Assembly: GCA_046715235.1 (NCBI GenBank)
Contig: JBKJZO010000064.1
Location: 1 to 6,178 of the forward strand
Reading direction: 5' to 3'
DNA: 6,178 nt
Source: JBKJZO01 sp046715235
Lineage (GTDB): Bacteria > Actinomycetota > Actinomycetes > BP-191
Shown: positions 1 through 5,985 of the stretch, piece by piece
How the letters are laid out: each line of letters begins with the position of its first letter
Position numbering within the stretch: the stretch's first letter is position 1
Notes under the pieces: generated by a model
What the model was told of the DNA's origin: nothing
Databases searched by the model: none
The model's input: only the letters and a program-made list of their open reading frames with translations
Position numbers and translations under genes: made by a program

Positions 1-134
1 CGGCGGCTGGAATCCCTGGGACGACGGCTGGGACGACGGATCAGCTGGCGTACGCGAGCCACGCCGACCTCGGCCGACGCTCCCGGCACTGGCCGTAGCG
101 CTCGACGAGCCGGACTGACAACGCGAACGGTTGG
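1..134. other. Unassigned left edge
   Basis: No gene can be assigned to these 134 bases. On the + strand all three frames are open from the window edge, with stops at 116-118 (frame 2), 96-98 (frame 3) and 154-156 (frame 1), so the segment could be the C-terminal tail of a rightward gene converging on the acetyltransferase gene. Frame 2 would give a tail containing WDDGWDDG; frame 3 would give a Gly/Thr/Ala-rich tail. Third-position G/C does not decide between them. On the - strand there is no ATG, and the possible GTG starts at 89 and 62 have no supporting ribosome binding site. Sequence to the left is needed to settle this. Confidence 0.3.
16..39. repeat. Two-copy 12-bp tandem repeat
   Basis: The 12-base unit CTGGGACGACGG occurs twice in tandem without mismatch, at 16-27 and 28-39. 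Because 12 is a multiple of three it would stay in frame, encoding WDDG twice in + frame 2 or GTTA/GTTD in frame 3. It is too short to suggest a regulatory function and may be low-complexity coding sequence at the end of a truncated gene. Confidence 0.6.
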
Positions 135-138
135 TCAG
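115..138 (-). terminator. Weak hairpin at the end of the leftward operon
   Basis: The arms CTGACAAC (115-122) and GTTGGTCAG (130-138) can pair over eight base pairs with one bulged G and a seven-base loop. The hairpin overlaps the stop codon of the acetyltransferase gene (TGA read at 137-135). There is no following U-tract, so it is not a canonical intrinsic terminator. It could be a U-less 3' hairpin between convergent genes or simply chance. Confidence 0.2.
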
Positions 139-1250
139 ACCAGCGCGATCTCGTGATGCAGCGGTCGATCGGTGAGCGGTGGACCGGCGTACCCGCCTCC
201 GGGCGCTGTGACGAATCCCTCGACGTCGGTGTGCTGGGCCAACAGCCCCGACAGCGCACCCGACAGCGGGTCGTCCACGGCCAGCCCGATGTTGAAGAAC
301 GAAAAGCCGTGTCCTCGATGCTCGTTGTACGCCGTGATCAGCAGCGACCGGAGCACGTCCGCTCGGTCCCCTGGCACGCAGACGTTGACCGCGTTCAGGC
401 TCCGGATGAAGCCCCCCGCTCGCGGCAGGCGCGCGGCTCGAAACGCCGGCCCAATCATGTTGAAGGCGGCCCGAAACGCTGCGATCGACCGCGGGTACGA
501 CGTCACCTGCATCTGCTTGAAGGACCCCTGATCCCACATTCCGACGAATCCGATCAGCCGGCCGCCCGGTTCCCTGGCGAGCAGATAGCTGGATGCCTCC
601 AGCCCGGGCGCGGCAGCGATCCATGCCGCGAACGAGTCGCCGTCGTGGACCGGCGCAAACTGTCGTAGCGGCGCGACCCGCTGCCACAGGGCAGCCATCT
701 CCTCCAGGTCAGCATGACTGGCACGTGTGACCCGAATGCCCTCGGGACTGCCGGTACGCCGACGCCACAACAAGCTCACTGAGTGCGCGCGAATCGTCCC
801 CACCTTGTCGACCTTCAGCTGCGCGCGACCCCCGGCCAGCTGCCGTTCCATGGCGCGGTTGCCGGCGAGAACGGTGAGAAACGTCGGCACCTGCGGGCCG
901 CCGACCTCCAGGCAGACCTGACGGGCGTACGACGACAGCGCGTCAGCGACACCCCTGCCCCGATGCGCTGGATGCACTTTGAGGTCGCTGACGTACATGG
1001 TGCGACCGGGCCGGCCGTGCAGGAAGGTCTGGCGATCAGCTACCGCGACACAGCCGATCGGGACACCGCCCAGGTCGTCGACGACGCCGACTCGCCAGCC
1101 ATCGCCCTCGAGCCGGTTGAGGGCGAAGAAGTCGGGCTGCCGCTGCATGCACAAGCCGATGTCGCCCACCATCGGGCACGCAGCTGTGAGAGCGAGCAGC
1201 GCCGCGTTGTCGTCGCTGGTCGCGTCGCGCGGCTGATGCTGATCGGTCAT
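135..1250 (-). CDS. GNAT-family acyltransferase, probable tandem GNAT fold (371 aa)
   Basis: This is a GNAT-superfamily protein, a family that moves an acyl group from acyl-CoA to an amine or related acceptor. The acyl-CoA-binding motif A is clear in the first half: V-S-D-L-K-V at 87-92 (strand beta 4), then R97-G98-R99-G100-V101-A102, matching R/Q-x-x-G-x-G/A. Residues from about 171 look like a second GNAT half, starting with an I-R-V-T-R-A-x-x-A-D-L-E-E-M pattern and with a beta-strand-like L-I-G-F-V-G-M at 232-238. No clear pyrophosphate loop is seen in that half, so it may be a degenerate copy shaping the acceptor site. The start at 1250 is chosen because its ATG overlaps the TGA of the upstream gene as ATGA, implying translational coupling. 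A longer reading to 1361 would lie inside that gene and begin with Arg-rich, domain-free sequence. Acyl donor and acceptor are unknown. Pairing with a DUF3419 enzyme suggests it could acylate the amino group that enzyme introduces; this is inference. Confidence 0.85.
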   Translation of the reverse strand: MTDQHQPRDATSDDNAALLALTAACPMVGDIGLCMQRQPDFFALNRLEGDGWRVGVVDDLGGVPIGCVAVADRQTFLHGRPGRTMYVSDLKVHPAHRGRGVADALSSYARQVCLEVGGPQVPTFLTVLAGNRAMERQLAGGRAQLKVDKVGTIRAHSVSLLWRRRTGSPEGIRVTRASHADLEEMAALWQRVAPLRQFAPVHDGDSFAAWIAAAPGLEASSYLLAREPGGRLIGFVGMWDQGSFKQMQVTSYPRSIAAFRAAFNMIGPAFRAARLPRAGGFIRSLNAVNVCVPGDRADVLRSLLITAYNEHRGHGFSFFNIGLAVDDPLSGALSGLLAQHTDVEGFVTAPGGGYAGPPLTDRPLHHEIALV

Positions 1251-2392
1251 GCGGCCGCGTGGGCGACGCGGCAGATGACGAACCGGCGCTGCACCGCGCT
1301 GCGATCCTGCGCGATGAGGCGTTCCCCGAGTTCGGCGTCCTCGGTCAAGATGCCCGTCCAACGCGACGGCAGATCGGTCCAGCCCACGAAGTTGCGGAAC
1401 ACCAGTCGCGCGCCCGGTCGCGCCGTACGGACGATCTCGGTCAGCAGATCGTCGATCTGCTCAGGCGTGAGCCACTCACAGATGTTCGACAGGGCAAAGC
1501 CGTCGAGCGAGGCGTCGGCGCACGTCTTCAGGTAGTCCCCGAACGAGCCGTCAACCAACGTCAGCCGCGTTTGGGCGCCGGCCAACGCGGGGGTGCTAAC
1601 TGACTCGAGATACGGCGGCAGACCGCCAGGAACTTCCTGCGGGTAGAAACCCGTAAGCATCTGGTGCACGAAGTAGTTGGTTGCGATCGGAACGTTGGTG
1701 AGCGCGTGGGCGGCAAGGCCGTAGAAGTGCCTGGCGAAACTCGGATTCTCGACGTGCTCGAAGAACGCTGGGGCATAGGTCTTGCGGAAAACCACCCGGT
1801 TGAGCAGGGCGGTAAAAAGCAGGCGCCACCGGCGCGAATCCCACTCCCGCTCGTACAGGGCACGCTGCTCCTCCAGCGACTGGCAGGCCAGCAGGCGGCG
1901 CACGCGTGACGGTGGGTGGATCGCGGTGCGCACCACGCGCATGACAACGCCGATGAAGCGTTCACTCACGCCGGAGGCGATCACCCCTGACTCGATCTGT
2001 TTGCGACGCGCATCCCAATAGCCACGCGCGCCGGGCGTCAGGCGCATGCGCAGCTGCAGGTACGTCGAGCGGCGCCAGGCGGGCGATGCTGGCCAACCGC
2101 CGAGGAACCGCGTCGCGTCGGTCCCGCTCAGCGTCGAGACTGCGGAGAGTTTGAGCTCAACGATGTTGTTCTGACTCGTGTTGAGGTCAACCGCAACGAC
2201 GTGCCCGGCGCCCGCGGCGAGGAGCGACAAGGCCGTGCACCCGCCGGAGCTCACGACCACGACGGAGTCGTCAGGGCCAGCCGCGAGGGCATCGATCTCA
2301 AGGCTGGGATCTTCGCGAACCTGCGCGAAGAAGAGTCGGTCCTCGACCGCTCCCGGCAAGCTGACACGGTGATGTCCGGCCTCGTTTGGCAT
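1247..2392 (-). CDS. DUF3419/BtaA-like SAM-dependent 3-amino-3-carboxypropyltransferase homologue (381 aa)
   Basis: This matches the DUF3419 family. Its characterised member BtaA moves the 3-amino-3-carboxypropyl group of S-adenosylmethionine to diacylglycerol in betaine-lipid synthesis. Visible features are the N-terminal F-A-Q-V-R-E-D-P at 22-29, the SAM-binding strand and Gly-rich loop V-V-V-S-S-G-G-C at 45-52, the acidic motif A-V-D-L-N at 67-71 followed by Q74, then E-L-K at 79-81. Further on are a W-D-x-R-R-W-R segment at 184-190, L-S-N-I-C-E-W-L at 301-308 and F-R-N-F at 332-335. Length is normal for the family. R27 sits where family members usually carry Trp (W-E-D-P), and N-T-S-Q replaces the usual N-P-x-Q, so this is a divergent member. 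The start at 2392 fits the family N-terminus; an in-frame ATG at 2455 would overlap the divergent gene. No strong Shine-Dalgarno is seen. No BtaB-type N-methyltransferase is present, so a betaine-lipid role is doubtful and a small-molecule acceptor is plausible. Confidence 0.85.
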   Translation of the reverse strand: MPNEAGHHRVSLPGAVEDRLFFAQVREDPSLEIDALAAGPDDSVVVVSSGGCTALSLLAAGAGHVVAVDLNTSQNNIVELKLSAVSTLSGTDATRFLGGWPASPAWRRSTYLQLRMRLTPGARGYWDARRKQIESGVIASGVSERFIGVVMRVVRTAIHPPSRVRRLLACQSLEEQRALYEREWDSRRWRLLFTALLNRVVFRKTYAPAFFEHVENPSFARHFYGLAAHALTNVPIATNYFVHQMLTGFYPQEVPGGLPPYLESVSTPALAGAQTRLTLVDGSFGDYLKTCADASLDGFALSNICEWLTPEQIDDLLTEIVRTARPGARLVFRNFVGWTDLPSRWTGILTEDAELGERLIAQDRSAVQRRFVICRVAHAAA

Positions 2393-2425
2393 ACGCGGAT
2401 GGTACGCACCGGTCACACTGCTCAG
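2393..2425. promoter_or_regulatory. Divergent start junction, presumed bidirectional promoter area
   Basis: The ATG of the leftward DUF3419 gene (2392) and the ATG of the rightward ligase gene (2399) are separated by six bases; with the alternative GTG at 2426 the gap is 33 bases. Promoters for both operons must therefore lie largely inside the opposite gene's 5' coding end, or the messages are leaderless. I found no convincing -35/-10 pair or operator here, so the promoter assignment is inferred from gene layout alone. Confidence 0.35.
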
Positions 2426-3910
2426 GTGTCGACGCAACGGGGAGCCACCGGGCAAGTCACGGCATTCGCCGATTCCGCCGCATTCATAGGCTCATTGCTG
2501 GCGCTAAACGCCAGCGACGACCGCGCGCGGCGGGTCGCGCTCGCGATGCGCTCGACGGAGGGATGGCATGAGCTGACCTACGCGGCGCTCGATGCCCAGT
2601 CTGACTCGGTCTGCCAGATGCTTGCCCGCGCCGGGGTCGGAGCCGGCGACCGGGTGGTGCTCAGCGACGAGTCCTCACCGGAGTGGGTCGCCGTCCTGCT
2701 CGGAATCTGGCGGGCCGGGGCTATTGCCGTGCCAGTTGACCCCAAATCCACGGACGCCGAACGACGCGCGATCACGGATCGATGCACGCCACAGTTCGTC
2801 ATCACTGACGCCGTTGCGGCGGCGCGCGACGCGCTCGGCGGTGATTCTGGCACGGGCGGCGTCGCGTGCTCGATGTCTGACCCGGCACTGATTGTCTGGA
2901 CGTCCGGAACCACCGGGAAGCCGAAAGGCGTGACCCTGACCTTCGGGAACATCGCCTACGACGTCTCGGCCGCCGTTCTGGCCCAGCAGCTCGCACCGAC
3001 CGATCGCTGGCTTTCCGTGCTGCCGCTGCATCACATGCTCGAGTTGTCCTGCGCGGTGCTGTGCTGCCTCACAGTCGGAGCCGAGCTGTCGTTCGCGAAG
3101 ACTCTGATGCCGGGCGAAATCGTCGCTCTGATGCAGGAGCGCGGGACGACACACATGATGACCGTGCCCATGCTGCTTCGACTGCTTCGCCCGGCGATCG
3201 GCCAGGCGGGCGTCGCGCCCCACGCGCTGTTCGTCGGTGGTGCGCCGCTCCCAGCCGGCACGATCGAGTCGTACGCCGCCATCGGCATCCCGGTGTACCA
3301 GGGATACGGCCTCTCCGAGACCTCGCCGCTCGTTACGGCGAACTCACCGGATCACGACCGCCCGGGATCTGTTGGTCGTGCGCTGCCCGGGACGCAGATC
3401 CGCGTCGATGAGCTAGGCGAACTCCATGTGCGTTCGCCTGCGGTGATGGCCGGCTATTGGGAGGACAACGCGCTCACGAGCAGCGTCGTCAAAGACGGCT
3501 GGTTCGCGACCGGCGACCTGGGCTTCATAGACACCGACGGCTTCGCCTATGTGACCGGCCGCGCGAAGAACCTGATCGTTCTGGAGAGCGGTAAGAACGT
3601 GCAGCCCGAGGAAGTCGAGACCGCGCTCCATGCGAGCTCGATGTTTGCCGAAGTCTGTGTCGTGGGCGTACGCGCGAAAGGTGATTCTGGGTCCGGCGCA
3701 GAGGAAGTCTGCGCCGTCGTCGTACCGACGTCTGCGCTGTCGCACGATGACGCGGCAGCAGAGGTTGCGCGCGCGACGGGGACCCTGAGCGGATACAAGC
3801 GACCGACGTTGGTGATCGTGTCGGAGACCGAACTGCCGAAGTCCGCGAAGCGGTCGATCCTGCGACGCGACGTGGCGGCGGCCGCCATGGAGCGGTTGGC
3901 GGCCCGATGA
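2399..3910 (+). CDS. Class I adenylate-forming enzyme, fatty acyl-CoA/acyl-ACP ligase-like (503 aa)
   Basis: This is an AMP-binding (ANL superfamily) enzyme, which activates a carboxylic acid as an acyl-adenylate and passes it to CoA or a carrier thiol. Core motifs are present: the P-loop T-S-G-T-T-G-K-P-K-G at 168-177; G-Y-G-L-S-E-T at 302-308; W-F-A-T-G-D-L at 368-374, with D373 the ribose-binding Asp; and G387-R388-x-K-N hinge sequence followed by S-G-K-N-V-Q-P-E-E-V-E. The last motif and P-L-H-H-M-L-E-L resemble long-chain acyl-CoA synthetases rather than amino-acid-activating domains, so a medium or long acyl substrate is likeliest. The C-terminal A10 region reads P480-K-S-A-K484-R-S486-I-L-R, placing Ser where the catalytic Lys is expected. 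The start is uncertain: ATG 2399 is preferred because it barely clears the divergent gene; GTG 2426 (494 aa) is equally compatible with the domain, and ATG 2372 would overlap it. No start has a good Shine-Dalgarno. The stop overlaps the next gene by four bases. Confidence 0.88.
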   Translation: MVRTGHTAQVSTQRGATGQVTAFADSAAFIGSLLALNASDDRARRVALAMRSTEGWHELTYAALDAQSDSVCQMLARAGVGAGDRVVLSDESSPEWVAVLLGIWRAGAIAVPVDPKSTDAERRAITDRCTPQFVITDAVAAARDALGGDSGTGGVACSMSDPALIVWTSGTTGKPKGVTLTFGNIAYDVSAAVLAQQLAPTDRWLSVLPLHHMLELSCAVLCCLTVGAELSFAKTLMPGEIVALMQERGTTHMMTVPMLLRLLRPAIGQAGVAPHALFVGGAPLPAGTIESYAAIGIPVYQGYGLSETSPLVTANSPDHDRPGSVGRALPGTQIRVDELGELHVRSPAVMAGYWEDNALTSSVVKDGWFATGDLGFIDTDGFAYVTGRAKNLIVLESGKNVQPEEVETALHASSMFAEVCVVGVRAKGDSGSGAEEVCAVVVPTSALSHDDAAAEVARATGTLSGYKRPTLVIVSETELPKSAKRSILRRDVAAAAMERLAAR

Positions 3911-4860
3911 CCGAGCAGGTGTACGTCGACGCGTTCAGCTACGCGCTCGGCAGCTGCCCTGCGACCGTGGAGCAGAGCGTCGCCGCCGGGCGCACGCTGA
4001 CGAATGCAGAGGGTCTGCTGGCAGCGGGTTTCCGCAAACACCACGTCTGTGCCACGGAGGAGACGGCGTACGACCTGGCGCGCGCTGCAGCGCGCGGCAT
4101 GGGCGGCGCCCTCTCGGGCATCGACGCGATCGTCTACGCAACCTGCATCCCGCAGAACGGCAACATCGGGCTGGCCGCCGCGTTCGAGACGACGCGCGAC
4201 GTGAAGCACCTCATGGACTACCCGGCGAGCCGGTTACAGGCCGACCTTGGCCTCGACCACGCCATCGTCTTCGGGCTCAACCAGCAGGCGTGCACCAGCA
4301 TGTTGGGGTCGGTTCGACTTGCGGGTGCGCTGATCGCCGCGGAGCCCGACATACACCGGGTGCTGTGCATCTCTGCCGACCGTTTCCCCGAAGGGTCCCT
4401 TTACGAGCAGGCCTACAGCCTGATCTCGGACGGCGCCGCTGCTTGCGTCGTTTCGCGCGATGCGGCCGCATACCGGCTCGTCGCCGCTCACCAGATCACC
4501 AACGGAGCCATGGTCGCGGCCGACGACGACGAGACCGTCGGCGCCTACTTCTCGTACACCCACCGACTGGTCAGCGAGATCCTGGTCAAGGCTCGGCTGA
4601 CCGCCGCCGACCTCGACTGGATCGTGCCGCAAAACACCAATGGCAAGGCGTGGCAGGTGTTGTCGCGCTTGCTCGGCGTCGACGAGGGCAGGGTGCATGC
4701 GCCGTCACTGCCTGACGTCGCGCATGTGATCAGTGCTGACAACATCGTCAACATGGCCTATCTCGAGAAGGACGGGCGGGTGCGATCGGGCGAGCGGCTC
4801 CTGCTCGTCATGGCCGGCTACGGGATGAACTGGCAGGCGCTCATCCTCGAGAAGACCTGA
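3907..4860 (+). CDS. 3-oxoacyl-ACP synthase III-like thiolase-fold enzyme lacking the active-site His (317 aa)
   Basis: The size and fold match FabH-type ketoacyl synthases, which form or move acyl thioesters through a Cys nucleophile. C129 in N-Q-Q-A-C-T-S-M at 125-132 is the predicted nucleophile. S-D-G-A-A-A-C-V-V at 174-182 and the C-terminal G-Y-G-M-N-W-Q-A-L-I at 304-313 are further family signatures. The FabH P-H-Q-A-N motif is P241-Q242-N-T-N here, so the catalytic His is replaced by Gln. The Asn position appears kept as N279 in A-D-N-I-V. Decarboxylative condensation in this family uses Cys-His-Asn, so loss of His points to a different reaction, such as acyl transfer to an amine or alcohol, or to condensation by another mechanism; this is inference. 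The ATG overlaps the ligase stop as ATGA; a GGAG at 3889-3892 is rather distant, so coupling probably drives initiation. It lies one base before the diiron oxygenase gene. The adenylate-forming enzyme just upstream is its likely acyl supplier. Confidence 0.85.
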   Translation: MTEQVYVDAFSYALGSCPATVEQSVAAGRTLTNAEGLLAAGFRKHHVCATEETAYDLARAAARGMGGALSGIDAIVYATCIPQNGNIGLAAAFETTRDVKHLMDYPASRLQADLGLDHAIVFGLNQQACTSMLGSVRLAGALIAAEPDIHRVLCISADRFPEGSLYEQAYSLISDGAAACVVSRDAAAYRLVAAHQITNGAMVAADDDETVGAYFSYTHRLVSEILVKARLTAADLDWIVPQNTNGKAWQVLSRLLGVDEGRVHAPSLPDVAHVISADNIVNMAYLEKDGRVRSGERLLLVMAGYGMNWQALILEKT

Positions 4861-4861
4861 C

Positions 4862-5725
4862 ATGGCTGATCTGGTCGAGACAGCCCGCCGGCTCAGTGAG
4901 CTGTCGCGCCGCGACTACCGCACCCCGTACGACGGCATCGACTGGCCCGACCAGGTCGACCGGCGGCAATGGTTCACCAGCCCGGAGCTGATCTCCCTGT
5001 ACGGGACTCCCGTTTGGGAATCGCTGACCGATGACGCGCGCATGGAGCTCAGTTTTTGGGAAGCGGTCAACTTCTGCAGTCTGAACATCCACGGCGAGAA
5101 GGCCCTGATGCAGGGCCTGGCCAGCCGGCTCTACGCCCCCCAGCCGGGCGAGGTCAGCGAGTATCTGCATCACTTCCTCGACGAGGAGAACAAACACAGC
5201 ATCTGGTTTGGCCGCTTCTGCCTGCAGTACGCCGGCCGGATCTATCCCGACCGCAAAGTCGTCTTCCCGCGTGAGTACGCCGACGGCGAGGACGACTTCC
5301 TGTTCTTCGCGAAGGTGGCGATCTTCGAGGAGATCGTCGACCGCTACAACGTCGCCATGGGCGAAGACGAGCGGCTCGTCCCGGTGGCGCGAAGGATCAA
5401 CGCGAACCACCACGCAGATGAGACGCGGCACCTGGCCTTCGGCCGCACACTGGTCGAGCAGTTGTGGCAGCAGTACGCCCCGACCTGGTCGCCCGGGACG
5501 ATCGATGGCATCCGCTCGTATCTGACTGCGTACCTCGTATCAACCTGGCGCGAGTACTACAACGCCGAGGTGTATCGGGACGCAGGCATCGCCGGGCCCG
5601 TCGCGGTTTCGAGACAGGCATGGGATCACGACGTGACCCGCACGCATCGGGTCCAGATGACCAGCCGGTGTCTGCGCTTCCTGGGCGAGACCGGAATCCA
5701 CCCAACCATGGAGGAAGCGCTGTGA
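4862..5725 (+). CDS. AurF-type diiron oxygenase (287 aa)
   Basis: This is a helical ferritin-like diiron protein of the AurF/CmlI type; characterised members oxidise aryl amines to hydroxylamines and nitro groups using O2. The metal ligand pattern is visible: a first-helix Glu (E79 likeliest, E67 possible), E109-N-K-H112 (E-x2-H), E156 or E157 in F-E-E-I-V-D, and H183-x3-E187-x2-H190. The spacing from E156 to H183 and the H-x3-E-x2-H helix agree with AurF (E196, H223, E227, H230). At 287 residues it is shorter than AurF, mostly at the N-terminus. The ATG lies one base after the preceding stop, and the 3' end overlaps the carrier-protein start by four bases. That tight link to a carrier protein and an amino acid:carrier-protein ligase suggests it acts on a carrier-bound amino acid, by N-oxygenation or possibly C-H oxidation; this is inference. 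An alternative diiron fold such as a haem-oxygenase-like oxidase is less likely because of the H-x3-E-x2-H signature. No partner reductase gene is seen in the window. Confidence 0.85.
   Translation: MADLVETARRLSELSRRDYRTPYDGIDWPDQVDRRQWFTSPELISLYGTPVWESLTDDARMELSFWEAVNFCSLNIHGEKALMQGLASRLYAPQPGEVSEYLHHFLDEENKHSIWFGRFCLQYAGRIYPDRKVVFPREYADGEDDFLFFAKVAIFEEIVDRYNVAMGEDERLVPVARRINANHHADETRHLAFGRTLVEQLWQQYAPTWSPGTIDGIRSYLTAYLVSTWREYYNAEVYRDAGIAGPVAVSRQAWDHDVTRTHRVQMTSRCLRFLGETGIHPTMEEAL
5710..5715 (+). promoter_or_regulatory. Strong Shine-Dalgarno for the carrier protein
   Basis: GGAGGA lies six bases before the GTG at 5722, within the last codons of the diiron oxygenase gene. It is the best ribosome binding site in the window and fixes the GTG as the carrier-protein start. 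A carrier protein may need to be made in larger amounts than the enzymes around it, which would explain the strong site. Confidence 0.8.
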
Positions 5726-5985
5726 CTGTCGAAGACGAGACAGAAGTGCGAGACGCATTGCGCAGCTGGGTGCACGAACACTCTGCTGTGCCCATCGGGC
5801 CGGACTTCACCGACGCAACCCCGCTCATCGCGTCGCGCTTCCTGACCTCGCTCCAAGTCACGGACCTGCTTCTGCACATAGAGGAACTGCGCGGCGAGCC
5901 CCTTGACGTCGGGCAGCTTCGGCCGGGCGTCTTTCGTGACATCGACGCCATCTACGCGACGTTCTTCGCTGCGGCAGCGCGCTGA
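5722..5985 (+). CDS. Stand-alone aminoacyl/acyl carrier protein (87 aa)
   Basis: This is a small acidic helical carrier protein of typical length. The predicted 4'-phosphopantetheine attachment residue is S43, in S-R-F-L-T-S-L-Q-V at 38-46. The usual Asp before the Ser (D-S-L) is Thr here (T42-S43-L44). Other family features are D-A-T-P-L-I at 31-36, the helix with I-E-E-L-R-G at 53-58 and a C-terminal L-R-P-G-x-F-R-D-I-D at 66-75. These features recall the carriers that serve class II tRNA-synthetase-like amino acid:carrier-protein ligases, and such a ligase appears to start immediately downstream. The GTG start is supported by the strong GGAGGA site and a four-base GTGA overlap with the diiron oxygenase stop. 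The protein would hold the pathway intermediate, probably an amino acid, as a thioester for the neighbouring oxygenase and KASIII-like enzyme. It needs a phosphopantetheinyl transferase encoded elsewhere. Confidence 0.88.
   Translation: MTVEDETEVRDALRSWVHEHSAVPIGPDFTDATPLIASRFLTSLQVTDLLLHIEELRGEPLDVGQLRPGVFRDIDAIYATFFAAAAR

Noticed and set aside
100..110. Short palindrome GCTCG-A-CGAGC.
   Set aside because: The one-base loop cannot form a stable hairpin, and such short GC-rich palindromes are expected in this base composition.
153..1535. Long open frames on the + strand (153-668, 783-1535) opposite the GNAT and DUF3419 genes.
   Set aside because: They are antisense to genes with clear family motifs, have Arg/Ser-rich translations without domain features, and arise from high third-position G/C.
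2151..2190. Palindrome TTGAGCTCAA (2151-2160) and near copy TTGAGGTCAA (2181-2190), 30 bases apart, about 210 bases before the rightward start: possible paired operator.
   Set aside because: On the coding (-) strand they encode the conserved E-L-K and V-D-L-N motifs of the DUF3419 family, so protein constraint explains them, and they are far from any likely promoter.
2201..2398. Upstream extension of the adenylate-forming enzyme to an ATG at 2201 (569 aa).
   Set aside because: The added 66 residues are low-complexity, lie antisense to conserved SAM-binding motifs of the divergent gene, and exceed the family N-terminus.
2840..3690. An 11-base direct repeat, GGTGATTCTGG, at 2840-2850 and 3680-3690.
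   Set aside because: Both copies are in frame and encode G-D-S-G in loops of the ligase; a single spaced pair of this length within one gene is best taken as chance.
3547..4698. Long - strand open frames (3547-4209, 4234-4698) opposite the ligase and KASIII-like genes.
   Set aside because: No recognisable motifs; the + strand genes there are firmly supported by catalytic motifs.
5464..5721. Upstream extension of the carrier protein to an ATG at 5464 (173 aa).
   Set aside because: It would lie inside the diiron oxygenase gene in another frame; the strong GGAGGA before GTG 5722 and normal carrier length fix the shorter start.
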